Source: Henricia sp. BOLD:AAB3569 (taxonomy: Eukaryota > Echinodermata > Asteroidea > Spinulosida > Echinasteridae). Taken from it: a DNA stretch of 64,000 nt. This document shows, piece by piece, positions 27,001-42,000 of this stretch. Below the pieces are notes generated by a model. The model was given only the letters and a program-made list of their open reading frames with translations. It did no database searches and was not told the DNA's origin. Where the stretch lies: the NCBI GenBank assembly GCA_037783545.1, contig JBBELK010000093.1:2108001-2172000 (forward strand). Direction: 5' to 3'. Numbering within the stretch: position 1 is the first letter of the stretch; every line of letters starts with the position of its first letter. Position numbers and translations under genes: made by a program.

Positions 27001-30000
27001 GTGTGGCTGGATTGGAGAGTTGAGAATGGAAATTGAACATGGAATTAGAATACTGCCATTGTCACATTTAAAAGTTGTCAAACTCATATTTCAGTGGGTT
27101 TTTAAATTTTTTTTAAAATGTACATGTATGCATTTGTCATTAATAACTGTTTTAGCTGTTTGAAGCGCCTAGAGGCCCTGGCATTTATAAGACCATATAT
27201 AAGACCATTACTATTAAAACTATGTTTTACCTATTGGGGCGACAGTTTTTGTGTAAAAAAGCTATGTTAGGACGACACGGTCTATTAGGGCGACAATTTG
27301 GAGTCGCCCTAATATTTTAGAGGTTAAAAACCATTTTTTTAAGGTCAAAAACCATTTTTCTTAGGTCTGCAACCTTTTTTGGAAGCTTTGGGTAGAGAAA
27401 TTTGGTGTCAATTTGAGTGATTTTTGCCAAAATTTCGGTGGTCGCCGGGGAAAGGTTTCCCATAATGTTGCCCGTTCATAGCATTCAGGGTTCTTATTAT
27501 TTTTATTATTATTATTATTATTAATGTGTAGACGAAAAAGAAAAAAAACTGTCAACTGTTTGAAATTATACTCCCCCCACCCCCCAAATATAAACAACTT
27601 TTCTCAAAATATAAATTCTCCACCAGAACAGAAATATGTTAAATACAGTGTACTTGTGGATAACTAAGCACTATTCAACCAATCACCACCTTAGAATCGC
27701 TTTCAAGACTGCTCCACTTAATTGATTATCTCTTGGAACTGTTTGAATCAAACAGCAGTGAGATGTAACATTTCCTGTTTCTAGGATAATCTTGTAGTTA
27801 AGGGATCTCAGAAAACCCATTTTGTAGACTAATAGGTTTTCAAACTGATTGAACCTGCGTGGAATGAGCTGACCTTTGACACCGCTCATTTCCCAAACAG
27901 CCCAAGGAGTGCAGGAGCTTAGGGAGACACGTCAGGCAGAGTGACGCACCCTGCGTCAGTGGCTCTTAAGGACGCCGGTGCTAACTTTGTAAAACAATTA
28001 CTAAAAGAGCCAAAACCTACCGCAATGTTATCCCTGTCGTACGTCTTGAGCATGCTAAGGAAGTTCATGTCCCCAACGAGCTTTTTGGAAGGTCCCCAGT
28101 AGTCCAGGATCTTTCCTCCCGTACCGGCAGGATCGTTGATCTTCTCTGGTTTAATGTCGCGCATGACGCAGACTGCAGCCATGACAAGCTTGATTCCAGA
28201 GGGAGGGTTCTTCATGGTCTTGACAACTGCAATATCAGCAGGCTGAGAAATACAACCAAATAAAATACAGTAATAATTAAAATGTATATTGCACACTTGA
28301 CGTTAAAAGGATCAAAAGTTTAAGAGAGCATTGAAGATCTTGACCTTTGTTTAATAACGATACAAATAATTTACTTCCAAAAAATTAAGCTGTTCAAATT
28401 ACAGTCTTCATTAGCGGAGTGACCCAACTTGCCCTTTATGAGTTATGGTAAAACATCGGGTAATAGGGCAATTCCGGAAATTCAAATTTACACTTCAGAG
28501 ACTTTGAGGGCTTGTAATGCTTCACGTATTCAAGTTGTTTGATTTTAAAGCCTCGGTTTTTGGGAACCCTCGGTTTTTGGGGACCCTACACACTTACTGA
28601 GAATGGCATTGCGATCACTTTTTCAGGAATTACACTTTCATCAAGGATGCTTGAAGAACATGTGTTTAAAATCAAACAACTTGAGGGTCTTTCTATAAAT
28701 TAGGGGTCCAGCTTTGGTGTCCCCCGTTACATTTTACATCTTGTTTTTGTAAATTCAGGACACATTCTTTAAATACTTTTCATCTCAAAGAGTGAGTAGA
28801 TAAAGTACAATTCATACAAAATGGTTTAAAAGCCATTTTAATGATTTTTGTACGAAAAATAACACATATCAGGTGTAACGGGGGACACCAAATGTCACAC
28901 TTTTGGACCCCTAATTTATAGAAAGACCCTTGAATACGTGAAGCATTACAAGCCCTCAAAGTCTCTGAAGTGTAAATTTGAATTTCCAGAATTGCCCAAT
29001 AGGGTTCGGCAGACTTCTCTTTAAAAGAAAAAAGGGTCGGGTCACACCGCTGATGAAGGCTGAAGTTCAGACAGCTGAACATTTCAGAGTTTTCATGCTA
29101 GTAATGACCTTAAAGATAGGATAATAGACGCAATAAGATACAAGAACTGAAGAGAAATGTACAACCAAGACATCAGCTCACCATGCCAGTACGCAAACCA
29201 CAGTATGAGGATACATTTGTCCCGCCAGCAGAGAATTAATATTAAAGCGTTTGACCTATCCCTGCTAACATAGGTAATGTCTTAACCTTTTTCGAAGAGA
29301 GACGTCCCTAATCCTACCATGGTAATTAGATATCTATAAACTAACTGGCACAACAACACTAAATGTAGAACAAAGAGTACAAAAACCAGAAAATACAGTC
29401 TCATTGATCACGCTAAATCAAAAAGCTTTTTCTAATCTGACATTATAACTCCAACGGTACCAAATCCTCAAATTTGTACACGATTTTCCATAGGACTAAA
29501 GGATTAGGGTTTAAACAGGTAGAGGTTTATTCACATCTCTACTAAAGGTTTATATTTAGATTTCTAAGCCAGTGTGGCTCCTGAAATCTTACCTTGAGGG
29601 TGTTGAGGGCAGCCAGAGCTGCTTCTAGTGCCGGGATGGCTTCAGCCAGGTCACTCTCACACTCGTTCTTCAGGGCCTGGGCAGATGCTGCCTGTATGTT
29701 GGCTGCCTCCTCCTCTTTTCTCACAACTTCACTAGTGGCTGCAACATCCACTGATTCCTTCTCTATGATCTAGACAAATACAAACAGCAAGAAATGTATG
29801 TCAGTACTGTCATACAATGGAGGAGTGTAGTATCTACACAGAAATAAACAATGCAGTGCTAATATACGTCGGGTAAGGGCAAACCCTTATTAACATTCAT
29901 TCTCCCCGACGCAAGCTGAATCAATTACTGAAAAATGAATAAATAAATTTACAATTTTTATAATTTTTTTAGATATATGCCACCTATTGGCTCAATATGA

Positions 30001-33000
30001 GACTGTGTGCTTTCTTGCTGAAATATTTATTTGATATAGTGGTTTTTCAGTGCATCAACGTTTCCCAATTTGATGTGAACAAGGAAAAACCAATCCGGTA
30101 ACTAAGGTCTCCTTCCCTGTACATCCGCCATAGCTGGGGGGCTTCAACTGAATGAACTGTATGTTTTTGCTGTTGCTGAAGCTGCATTTGTTTACTTCGC
30201 ACAAGTTGCGCGTCTTGGTAAGATTGTGTACGCGAAGGCAGGCGCGTCGCGTGTACGCGAAGGAGGCGCATCGCGTGCACGTGGAGGGGGCGTGTTCGTG
30301 CATGTAATGGATGAGCGCTTTTCATTCTAACAGCAACACAAAACGCACAGCCAATGCATTGGATGCCCCCAGCTATGGCGGATATACAGGGAAGGAGATC
30401 TTAGTTACCGGATTGGTCTATAGTATCCGTCTAATTATCATAATCCGGTGATAATTAGGATTAACTTTATTGCCAATTTCTATTTGTGTAGCTTGAACTA
30501 CCAAAATATACCCAGCACTATGTGACAGAATAAAATGGAAGTAGTGAGTTGTGAACCTATGTTATACTGCCACAAGTGAATGAAACAATAAAACCTATGC
30601 AAATGCAACAGTGGATGAAACAACAGTGTTTTCAATTTCTTCTATAGTTAACTTGCTAAATGGGTCTTTTCACGCTAATGGGACTATTTGAAAAATAAGT
30701 CAATAATTCCTTTTAGATGTCTTTAGTTTATCTCAAAATTGTGACATTTTTGTCTGTCCAGTTACATACGTATAAGGGGAAATTTGTACACAAGCTTTTC
30801 AGAAATGTATGTTGTGGCAGCATTTTCTTAACTTTCTTGGGCAAAAGTTATTATTGACTTATTTTTCAAATAGGCCCATTAGCATACTGTCAAGTATACA
30901 AGTATGAAACTAGTTATGGGTCTTTCTATAAATTAGGGGTCCAATGTTGGTGTCCCCCGTTACATTTTACATCTTGTTTTTGTAAATTCAGGACACATTA
31001 TTTAAATACTTTTCATCTCAAAGAGTGAGTACATAAAGTACAATTCATACAAAATGGTTTAAAAGCCATTTTAATGAAATATAACACATATCAGGTGTAA
31101 CTGGGGACACTAAATGTTACACTTTTGGACCCCTAATTTATAGAAAAACCCTTATATAACGTCAGAAGAAAAATGTCATTCTCATTTGCCTGTGGAATAG
31201 AACAAAATAGGTAATGCAGGAGGGCACAAATAAAAAAATATATAAAAAAGTACTTTGGAAAAAGTACTTGCCAATTACTTGAGTACTTTCATCATTTCCA
31301 AAGCTGTAAATAGCTTGAAAAGTCAGAATGAAGTGATTTTCTTCAAAAAACTATAACTGATGTGCATTCGTGATGCACAGATACCTTGAGATTCTGCGTG
31401 AAAGCACACAACACTCGGAGACAAAGGGAACAAAAGCAGTGATCTTTTGAATTTGAATGTCGGAATTAACTGTATCGCTACATACCACCATCATCTTCTG
31501 GTTCTCATCAGCTGCTACCACCAGCTGTGGCTGGAGCTCCTTTAGCTCAATCTGCATGGAGCCCACTTGGGATTCAGCGAAGGCCAGCTTCTCCAGACCC
31601 ACCACGTAGCGACGTTTGGCCTTCATGGTCTCGTCGCGTTTCTTGCCCAGTAGGGTCTTGAAGGCTGAGATCAGCTCCAGGTAGGAGGTAGGGGTCACAT
31701 AGTTGTGACGACCAAGCTCCTCGAAGAAACTGAAGAAAAGGTGTGAAAGATGCAGACAAAAATAAATCTTTAGACATGTTTTCGAATGAAAGTTACAGCA
31801 AAAATATATAATCGTTCTTTGAAGTCCATAATTTTAAAAAATTAACTCCAGAAATTTCACGACGTAAGGGGGACACTGTGTCCCGTTTTCATGGAATGAC
31901 CCATATACACAATTGTTTTTACAAGAACGCCCTCATATGAACAAAACTAGAGCCCTGACTATCGTGGTATCATGGCTCGTGCGGTATAGCCAGGGAACCA
32001 GCCTAAATAGGATGCTGGCTTCGAAATATTTCTTGAAAACATGGGCAGTAGTTTTTCATTGTTCTCTGGGAACGTAAATAAGGCACTAAGCTGACACAGA
32101 CGGAGCTGCCAACCTTCTTAGATTTTTTAACAGATTCACTGGAAAATGACTGATCTCGTGACTCCTGACAGAATAAAAACCCTCCTGGATTGTCACTTAA
32201 CAACAGAGATTTTTAGATGTGTCTGAAGTCGGGAAAATTAACCCATTTTCTGGGTGTCTTCTCTAAAATCCAAGAAAGTTGCACAGGCTGGTTTTTATTA
32301 TACACATTCTCAATCACACATGGAGATAAACGCCATCTATAACAGTTCAACAATCCTGTAATCTGTTTTATCTTTACAAGCAAATTGAATTAAAAAATTA
32401 ATCACCTGGCTGACAGATTTCTGGCACTGGTGTGGAAATGTTTACAGATGTCAACGACCTCCTTGCGTTCGTCTTCTTCCATCTCCACAGTCTCAAGGAA
32501 CTTGTATGCTACTCTGGTCAAGGCGTCCTCCGGCCAAGCCTGTTGAAGAAAGAAAGTGGGAAACATTACTGAAAAATACATCACCAAAAAGCATTTAATG
32601 CAGATTAAACGAAGAAACATACTCTAAAATTAGCATTGGTCTAAAATTAGCAATGCTCTAAAATTAGAGTTGAACAATTAGAGTGGCACACTGAATAAAT
32701 GGTACTAAATTAATTGTTAGGGAGACTGACCTGAAACCAATCAAACGTGCAGCAATTGATGAGCGAAGGGAACTGTCGCAGACGGTTGCGGAACGCGTCA
32801 CCAATCGGTGAGAAGGCAATGATGATGTGAAGGTTCTCACGACAACGATTAACAAAGAACGCAAAGAGTGCTAGAGGGCTGAAGTCGGCATTCTTGTCAC
32901 CTGCTTGTGCAATGGGACGCACAGCCTGTAAAAGAAAATATTGGTGTGGATTGAAAAATCTTAAAATCCGCTTTTTACGGTGTGCCACATTGTAGTTTTA

Positions 33001-36000
33001 AGAGTCTGTTACATGTCCATCACATGTCTTTTATGCACATTTATCCATCACATGTCCATCACATGTCCATCACATGTCCATACCAGGCCATCACATGTGC
33101 GCCACAAGTCAATCACATGTCTGTCACAAGTCCACTACATGGCCACTATCCAGTTGGTAAGTGCTATGTCACACGCGCAAGAACCGGAAGTAATGTACAA
33201 GCTAAATGGGAGCGCATACGCGTGGCTAATTTGCAAAATATTAGCAGTTTGCAAAATGTGTGTTTCTTTTTTGTTGAGTATACATTTTTAAATGTTGTAC
33301 ATTTCATACCTCCATAATCTCTTGTTTCTCATCTATAGCATACAGGTTGGGAACTTCTCCTGTGTTGAGCAGATTATCGATGTCCTCTAGAAACGATTCC
33401 TCCTTGATCTGAGTATCAGTGATCAGGAAGACTGTGGTCTTGCCAAAGGCTCCAGCATTCTTCAGTAAGTTCTGGCAAATATTAAGGCAAATCTCAAGAT
33501 ATGGTAACTTGCCTTAACACCACTTTGTGTTGTGGCAGTTTTATTATTTATTCGGCAACAGAAAACCCTTTTTTTTTTTTTTTTACGGGGCATGCACACT
33601 TGGGAGCTTTAGCAGTTCACCTCCGAGGTCACAAAAGAATAGACCGATTGAAACGCATAAATACCTATTTGTACAAGATATCAATGAAGAAACATATGAC
33701 AGAAGGCAGTGAAAAAACACCATTTAAGCTAAAAGGCACAGGCTTGTCAGCAATGCACGCGCGCCAAATTCGTGCCACCAAATACGCAGCTCCGTGCATT
33801 TTCTATGGAGCTGCATAATCCGTGGCACGAATTTGGCGCACGCGCATTGCTGACGAGCCTGTGCCTTTAACTTTAACGGTACCAAATCCTCCAATTTGTA
33901 CACAATTTCTCCACAGAACCAAGGGTTAGGCTTTTTTTTGTATTTGTTGGATTACAGATCCGCCGCCAAAAAAACCCAAAAAATATTAAAAAGTGGAGGA
34001 AAAATAATAAAAAAAATTTGCAAGCTTTACGAATAAACAGCATAAGATAGAACACAAAAAACTTGGCTAGTAAATGCCTCCGCACAACATGACACAGCTA
34101 CCGTGTGCACATATGTAGCGCTACATGTGTCGTGTCCGGTATACCGTATGGAGCTATGCAACTTCACCGCAACCCCACAGTCGAGTCGAGTCGTGCAAGC
34201 TTTAGCAGTCGAGTTGTCATGTGAAAGCACATAGCGTACGTACACAAGTACGTCTACCAGTTGACTCGTGGAGTCCGTGTACAGACCACACCGACATGAA
34301 CGCTGGGACCGTGGCCAAAACCATTTTCCTTCTCAGGTTCTCACATGATCTTCAGTTCATTATTCAAGTTCATTATTCATTATTCAAGTTGGAAATATTT
34401 GATATTAAAAGATCAGGGTGAGGCAGATCTTTTTTTTTATACGATAAAGTTGTTTTATATGAAAAATTTCCCTGCGTAAGCATGCACAATTGTTGTTTTG
34501 GCCCGCGATTTAGGAACGCCACATTCATTAAAAGGACAAACTGCGCTCGTTATGTCGCATATAAAACAAAGGGTGCCCTCTTTCAATATTTTTATTTTTA
34601 TTTTTTTCGCTACGTACCCGACTCAGAATTTTTTTAAATGGCCTGAAGAGAAGCAAGTTCTGTGTCACCTTAAAATGTAGCATTAATGAAGGTGAAATTG
34701 CCCGTAATCGGTGTTTTAAATTCATACTGTCCTTACCTTCAGATCCTCCCTCCATTCATTCTTGCCATAGCTCTTAGAGATCTCAGGTTGGAAGAGGTGA
34801 AAGCCAGCCATACTGGTGGCAAGTCTAGTCAGTGACTGACGACCGCTGCCTCCGACGCCTACCAACATGGCATTGCCCCCAGGTTGCTTCAGGACTCGGC
34901 TGATGCGAGATAGATGCTCAAGGACATACCTATAAAAGCAAAGATTATACAGTGGTGTGCAAAAATATTTGATCACTTGACTCAAATTTTAAAAAGTCTG
35001 GTTGACAGATGGGTCTTTCTATAAATTAGGGGTCCAAAAGTGTGACATTTGGTGTCCCCCGTTACACCTGATATTCATTTTGTATGAATTGTACTTTATG
35101 TACTCACTCTTTGAGATGGAAAGTATTTAAAGAATGTGTCCTGAATTTACAAAAACAAGATGTAAAATGTAACGGGGGACACTAACATTGGACCTCTAAT
35201 TTATAGAAAGACCCAGATATTTCTTGTACTTTGAAACACCCCCAATTGCTTTCCTTATTTTATTTTTGGAATTTATTAATGTATTTGAGAACTGTGAGTG
35301 TAACAGATTACAGTAAAATCTTGTTACATCGTAACCGGATACCTCGAAAAATTGCTTGTAATTTTATTTTGTTTACTTTAAGGCAAGACTCAGATCTATT
35401 ACCTGAAGATGACAAGGTTCATCCCAGTCTTGTGTGTATTGTTATACTCCTCCAGACCCATCTCCACGACACGGTTAAACTCATCGACCGACTTCACTTC
35501 CTCATAAATCTTTTCCTCAGGCTCTGCATCTGGGTTCATGTAGTCACCGAACATCAGACTACGCATGTCGTCCTCGCAAACGGCCTTGCCACCCGTCGCG
35601 AGGTGCTCAAAGACGCCGTCAAAACTGTCCTTGAAGATGTCCTTGACCAGGGTTTTGGTGATGCTGGGGAAGAAACGAATACAATCATTTATGAGGAAGA
35701 GTGAAATCTCAAAACGTAGGATAAGTAAAACAATTATATGGTTTTCATTGGTGTTTGAACCCGAGACCTCTGACACACTGGGCAGATGCTCTACTATCTG
35801 AGCTATGAGACACAGTGGTATACTCCCTCAGGTTTCCCCATGAGAACCCTATTTTCTCTCGGTGTTTTGTGAGTGAGCAACTGAGGAAGTTGGGAAAGAA
35901 ATGCCTAGTTTTAAACCCAAAACGACATATCATAAATACAAGACTCACTTTTTTACATATTGGCAAATATCAAAAGTCTGGGATGCATCCAATGCACAGA

Positions 36001-39000
36001 CACAGCCTCCTGGCAGGATATTAACCAGAAATAAACCTATTTAACTTGAAATAAGTACCCAATAGCTACCTTTCATGAGTGTAGACAATACAAATGAATC
36101 TTACATTGAAAATGTAACATCGTTGCTGACAATCACATTCTGTAGTGTTGTCGCAACCCCATAGCCGAAATTGTGCAAAATATCTGCATTTTTTGCCAAT
36201 ACTGATGTTTACAGTTGGGGTGTGCCTTAGACCACAATTCAAGAGCTTGGGACGTCTCCTCTGTATATCTGCTATTATGAACTGTACATTTTGTGCTGAT
36301 TTTTCTCTCATCCTAAGTTTGCCTATTATTAGCTAGATGCTTGCGCTTCACAAGATTTATTATTTATTTATTTTATATATTTCAAACATAACGTTCATTT
36401 TGTAAGCCGTTACATTTTTTAATCAGATGGTTTTAGCAGCAACACACAACATGCACTGAATGCCCCCAGCTATGGTGGATGTATAGGGAAGGAGACTCTA
36501 AGTTACTGGATTGTTTTGTATGCGAGTGTCCCTTATACCCTGACTTTTAGGATTATAAGAAGGATGGGATTTGAACAAGGGCTCAGGAGATGGAAAGCAA
36601 CAATAGTACCACAACACTACGTAGCAAACTACACTCGGCAAAAGAAGTTCTTGGACACTTGTAAAAGTTCAAATAATTTTTAAAAATAATTCATAAAAAG
36701 CACATTATTGTATATCAATATGACCACACAATAGTTCTCTACCAGCATGATATGGAGTTAACGCGTGAGCAATCATGCATGGCTGGTTACACGCATTAAA
36801 CAATAGCAAGTACAGTAACAGAAAATTGCAAGAAATGGAGCATTCAGTTATTCAATTGTGAAACAGTTTATGTGGCATAATGATCCATTGAAAGAAAAAA
36901 GCAGTATGTTTCTTTGCTGGGGGTTCATTATTGAACAAATCCCGTGCACATTGTCAAGTCAAAATTAAATGCCATTTTGAAAAGAAGAGGAAATTATCCA
37001 TCTTGGATGCATCATTATTCCACTGGAATTGTTAACAAAATTTAGGCCTGCAGGATGGACATGATTATTAGCATTTGAATGCTCCATTTCTTGCAATTTT
37101 CTGTTACTGTACTTGCTATTGTTCAATGCGTGTAACCAGCCATGCATGATTGCTCACGCGTTAACTCCATATCATGCTGGTAGAGAACTATTGCGTGGTC
37201 ATATTGATATACAATAATGTGCTTTTTATGAATTATTTTAAAAAATTATTTGAACTTTTACCAGTGTCCAAGAACTTCTTTTGCCGAGTGTAGTTTCAAT
37301 CTCAATCTAGTTTAGGTACATCAACAGCAAACAGCGAATGGCCAAAATGTCAACAAGAGCTTAGCAGAGCTGCCAACTACCGCTGGGCAAATAGCTTGAT
37401 TAATCGATTAATCGCGAGTAGTAAACGGTACTCATACTCGTGACTATAATTTTTAAACTACTCGATTAATCGCGATTAATCGATTACTCGCGAGTGATTG
37501 CTGCATCTACTCGCGAAAAGTAAAATCCACTAGTCGCCCAGCGGTACTGCCAACCCTCCTGGAATGTGCAACATATACCATGGACTGCTTTTACAACTCC
37601 CAACATAGATAAAAACCCTCCTAGATTGTCAATTAACAACTTCAGAGATTAGTTTTTTTAAATTGGGTGTCCTGAAAATCTAAGAAAGTTAGTTTGTCTG
37701 GCTCAGACTTACTCAAACAACCACTGCCTGTCCTTGTCTTCCACCAATCGATCGTAGAAGACGCGGAACACCTCGTGAACCCAAAGCCGCGTGAATGTAC
37801 GTTTATTCTCAGAGGCCTGTTTCTTAATGAGCAACACGCCCATGACGACGCGGGAGAAATCCCGCAGGTTGAAGGTGTAGTGAGACTTAGCCGGCGTGGG
37901 CAGCAGGTTTGCCATGGCTTGTTTGTAAATTTCCATGGTGCCGGCTACGATCTGGATGCCTGCTGTGAAGAAATCGGGGCCAAACTCATTGGCCTGAGGG
38001 GGAAACAGAGTAGAAATAAATGCTTAGTGGTGTTATGTTGAACATTTGGAATGCCATAGCGGAGCCTGAAACTGACAAATGATTCCTTAATACATTTATT
38101 TGTTTTAATTAACAAGTTTATTTTTTAATTCCAAGACATGAGGCTGAACTAACCTTGAGGTAATAAGCAATGATGGTGCTGAAGATTCGCTGCATGGTCT
38201 CGTCATTAAACGGCGTGACACCGATGATGTTGAAATGACGCAGGAATCGTGCTGTGATGGGGTTACGACCACCACCGGGAGGACCCATGGCTGTCAGGAA
38301 TTGCACGTCAGTCAAGACGATCTTGTTCGTGTCTTTCTTGTCATACCTAAGAGTTAGGAAAAGCAATTTAATTGATCTTGAATGCCTTGCTCTTTCCAGT
38401 CCTATATCATTTGCAGTGAATGTTCAGCACTTTTTGATGATTAAAACTTCTCAGTGTAGTCGGGTAGGACTCGAACCCACGACCTCCCTCAATCTTAAGT
38501 TGTCTGAACCATCATGCTAGAAATACTGTGACAGTTTGGAGGCTTTCCCTGACTTAACTAAAATCTTTGAAATGTTTTAATTTTTATATTTTTTTACATT
38601 AAAAACACCTGATCGGAAAACTATTTACTAGACTTTTTTCAAGGTCTGTGATGTAATTAATCGAGCACCAGGTTTGATTATGTGTACAAGTGAGCTGCTG
38701 GCAGTGGCTTTCTGGCTTGAAGTAGACATTTTTGGAGCTGCTGTGAGCGCCGCACTATTAATAATTTACCACATAATAACTACAATCTGAATGGATGATA
38801 TAACGAAATTTTTGAGAAGGGAAATTCCATGGAAAATGTCATTCTGTTACAGAAAAGGCAACCAATAACTTAAATACCTATAAAGTTTAAAATGCATGAA
38901 TATTAATTACAATAATGATCATTTATACATAAATGATCATTTATAATACGGAATGACACTTTGGCATGGAACTGCCTTGAACTTTTTCTTGTCAGAAAGA

Positions 39001-42000
39001 TCGACAAATCCACACAAACTTGACATCCTGTGTAAAATTTAACTCAAAACTTGTAGTTAATATTAATTCAATGACACTAGTTTTATTCCTTATGGATATG
39101 GAATGTTTGCAGTTGTTTGGTACCTAGTGTTCTACATACCAGTTTCCATGGTCAAAGTACTGTCTGAGGAGCTCAATGGGAGGTTGGGCACCATACACCT
39201 CTCTAGCAGGCATGTTGAGATCATCAACAAAGATGACCGATCGTTTGCCCATGGGAGGCCCATACACTCCCTTACGCCTCTTGTCCAACTTGGACATGAT
39301 GATATCCTGATAAGAAAAAAAAACAAATTGAGTGAAATTCCAACTTGGGTTTATCCCCTTCAGTTACAGGAATTTGGACAAATAAAGAATTTCCTTTCAA
39401 CAAATGTACCATGTGATCGATCGAAGGGGATATTCAATTTGCAGCCCGAAGGCTGAATTGCATGAAGTTTACAAGTGTCTTCCACCTAAACATCGAGATA
39501 CATAGGTGGGTGGCGCCATTGGCAGCTGACGACCAGAGACACATGGTAATCCCCTTACTCTTTATAAAAGAGCGCTCTGGGATCTTTTAAGTACATTACA
39601 CAACACAGTGGTCTAACACGGACACACTTGTGGGGTACCAAACACAATGGAACAATGGTACCCCATAAAGAAATTCAAAAGGAACAGTGGTACCCCACAG
39701 AGGAATTCTAAAGAAAAGGGAAAATAGGACAACAATGCAAGTACCCCATAAACCCCTGTGTACACAGATGTGTGGACCAACAGCTACATGTATATATCCC
39801 TTCCAAAGGATGGAACAATTGTGGCTTAAGTGCCTTGATCAAAAACACAGGCACCATGACTGGATGTGAAACCCGCAATTTTAAATGTTTACCCGATTGT
39901 TGTGAGTCAACAACCCAAACAACTCGGCCACGGTACCCCACTCAATTTAAGGACGGAATTTAAGTACCACTGTGCCCAGCTCAGATGGTAGAGTATCTGC
40001 TTGGTGTTCCACAGATCCCAGGTCTTGTTGTGGACAATGAGTTTTTTTTTTTTCAACCTCTATTTGGATATTTCATTTTCAAACAAAATATTATGTTCAT
40101 TAATTTAAATTATGCATAAAAGTATTTTACATTATTTGTACCCAAAACCGTGCACTTGTAAAAAAAAAAATTATGTTTCCATCAAAATAACATTTTGATT
40201 ATTGAACTGTAAGCAAAAGAAGACAAAAATAACTTAGAGAATAAATGCCAAGCAAACACTAAAATGTTGTTGACCAACCAAACCAACCACAGTACCTGTG
40301 TCTGGCCAGCACTGGTCTGGGCTGAGAAGTTGATGAAAAGCGGAAGGTACTCCTCTTTAGACAGGTTGTTCATCAGTTTATCCTTGACGTACACACTCTT
40401 GCCGGTACCAGTGGGTCCAACGAACATGATGGCTCTAAGAATGGGAACAGAAATGTACAGTTTAAAGAACTTAGCACAATGCAACAAGGTTGGTTCGCAG
40501 AGAAAACCTGAGGGGATAATTTCATAGTGCCTTATACATGTAGTTCACCTGGTAAAGCATCTTGGATTTAGCAACAGATTTCCTAGAAAATGATTGATAT
40601 CATGACTCTGGATACAGATGAAAACCCTCCTGGATTGTCAATTAACAAACTCAGAGATTTATAAATCTGAAGTCATGAGATCAGCTTTCTTTAAAATCCG
40701 GGGAAATTCAGTGGCAGCTCTGCATTTGCTTTGAATGTCAAAAAGTCTCGGGTTCGAATCCTAATGAAGACCACTTGTTTTCCCTCTATTCTCATATATA
40801 TAGTACTGATAAAATATTATTAGAACACAACATTTAAAGCCTGTATATAAGAATTACAGTATCCCAAACTTTTAATCAAAACTTTTACCAGGAAAATCTT
40901 ACTCAAACAGAAGATAAAAGTGGTTTCAACTGTCCAATACAATGCTTCTATCTGAGATATCCTTTTATAAGAAAACGACAACTGAAGATAATTTTTACAT
41001 AAAATGCACCTTTTTTGGGGGGAGGGACAAGGGCACCCTTATGTGAAAAAAACTAAGCCCCTGAGTAATGTGGTATGACGGCTCCGTTTTTTCATGCAGT
41101 ATACACCAATCCGAGAGCTGAGGACTCCTTTATATCCGCCATAGCTGGGGGGAGGGGGGGGGGGGGGGGGGTGGGGGGGTGGGGGGGGGGGGGGGGTGGG
41201 GGGGGGGGGGTGGGGGAGGGTGGTTGGGGTGCTTCAACTGATTGAACTGTATGTTTTTTGCTGTGGCTGAAGTTGCATTTGTTTACTTCAAACAAGTTGT
41301 GCTTCTTTGTAGGATTGTGCACGCGAAGGTTGCGCGTCGCGTGCACACGAAGGTGGCTTGTCCCGTGCATGTAATGAATGAGCGCTTTTGGTTCAAATAG
41401 CAACACAAAACACACAGTCCATGCACTGGAAACCCCCCAGCTATGGCGGATATACAGGATTGGTCTATAGCCAGGAAACCAGCCTGAATAAGACGGTGGC
41501 TTCGCACAATGTCTTGAAAGCATTGACCACAGTTACTCATCGTTTTCTTGAAATGTACATGAGGTACTGAGCTGACCTACACACAGGTTGGTTTTTATCA
41601 TACACATCCTCAATCATACATGGAGATAACGTCGTTTGTAACAGTTTTCCAATCCTGTAATCTATATTTAACACTGTATAACAAACTGCCTTTCCCGTAT
41701 TAGGGCGACCGGTTATGGGTAAAAAAGGCGTATTAGGACGACCGACCGCATTAGGGCGACCGATAGCCGGTCGTCCTAACGCCAAGTGCTTCAAAAACCA
41801 TCTTTATTGGGTCAAAAACCATCTTTATTAGGTTTCTCACCATTTTTATTAGGTTTGTAACCATTTTCGTCTAGGTTGAAAAACATTTTTATGAGAACTT
41901 TAAGTCGAAAAAATGGGTGTCAACGGCAGAGTTTCTTGCCGACAAATTTGCCGTTTTAGTGGTTCCCCAGAGCACTCTTCCCAAAACGGTCGTCCTAATA

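Noticed and set aside
33005-33150. CRISPR-like array
   Set aside because: Units are contiguous 10-11-bp repeats without spacers, in an intron of an animal gene.
41092-41523. 143-codon minus-strand frame with a long proline run
   Set aside because: The prolines are the poly-G tract of a MITE read on the other strand.
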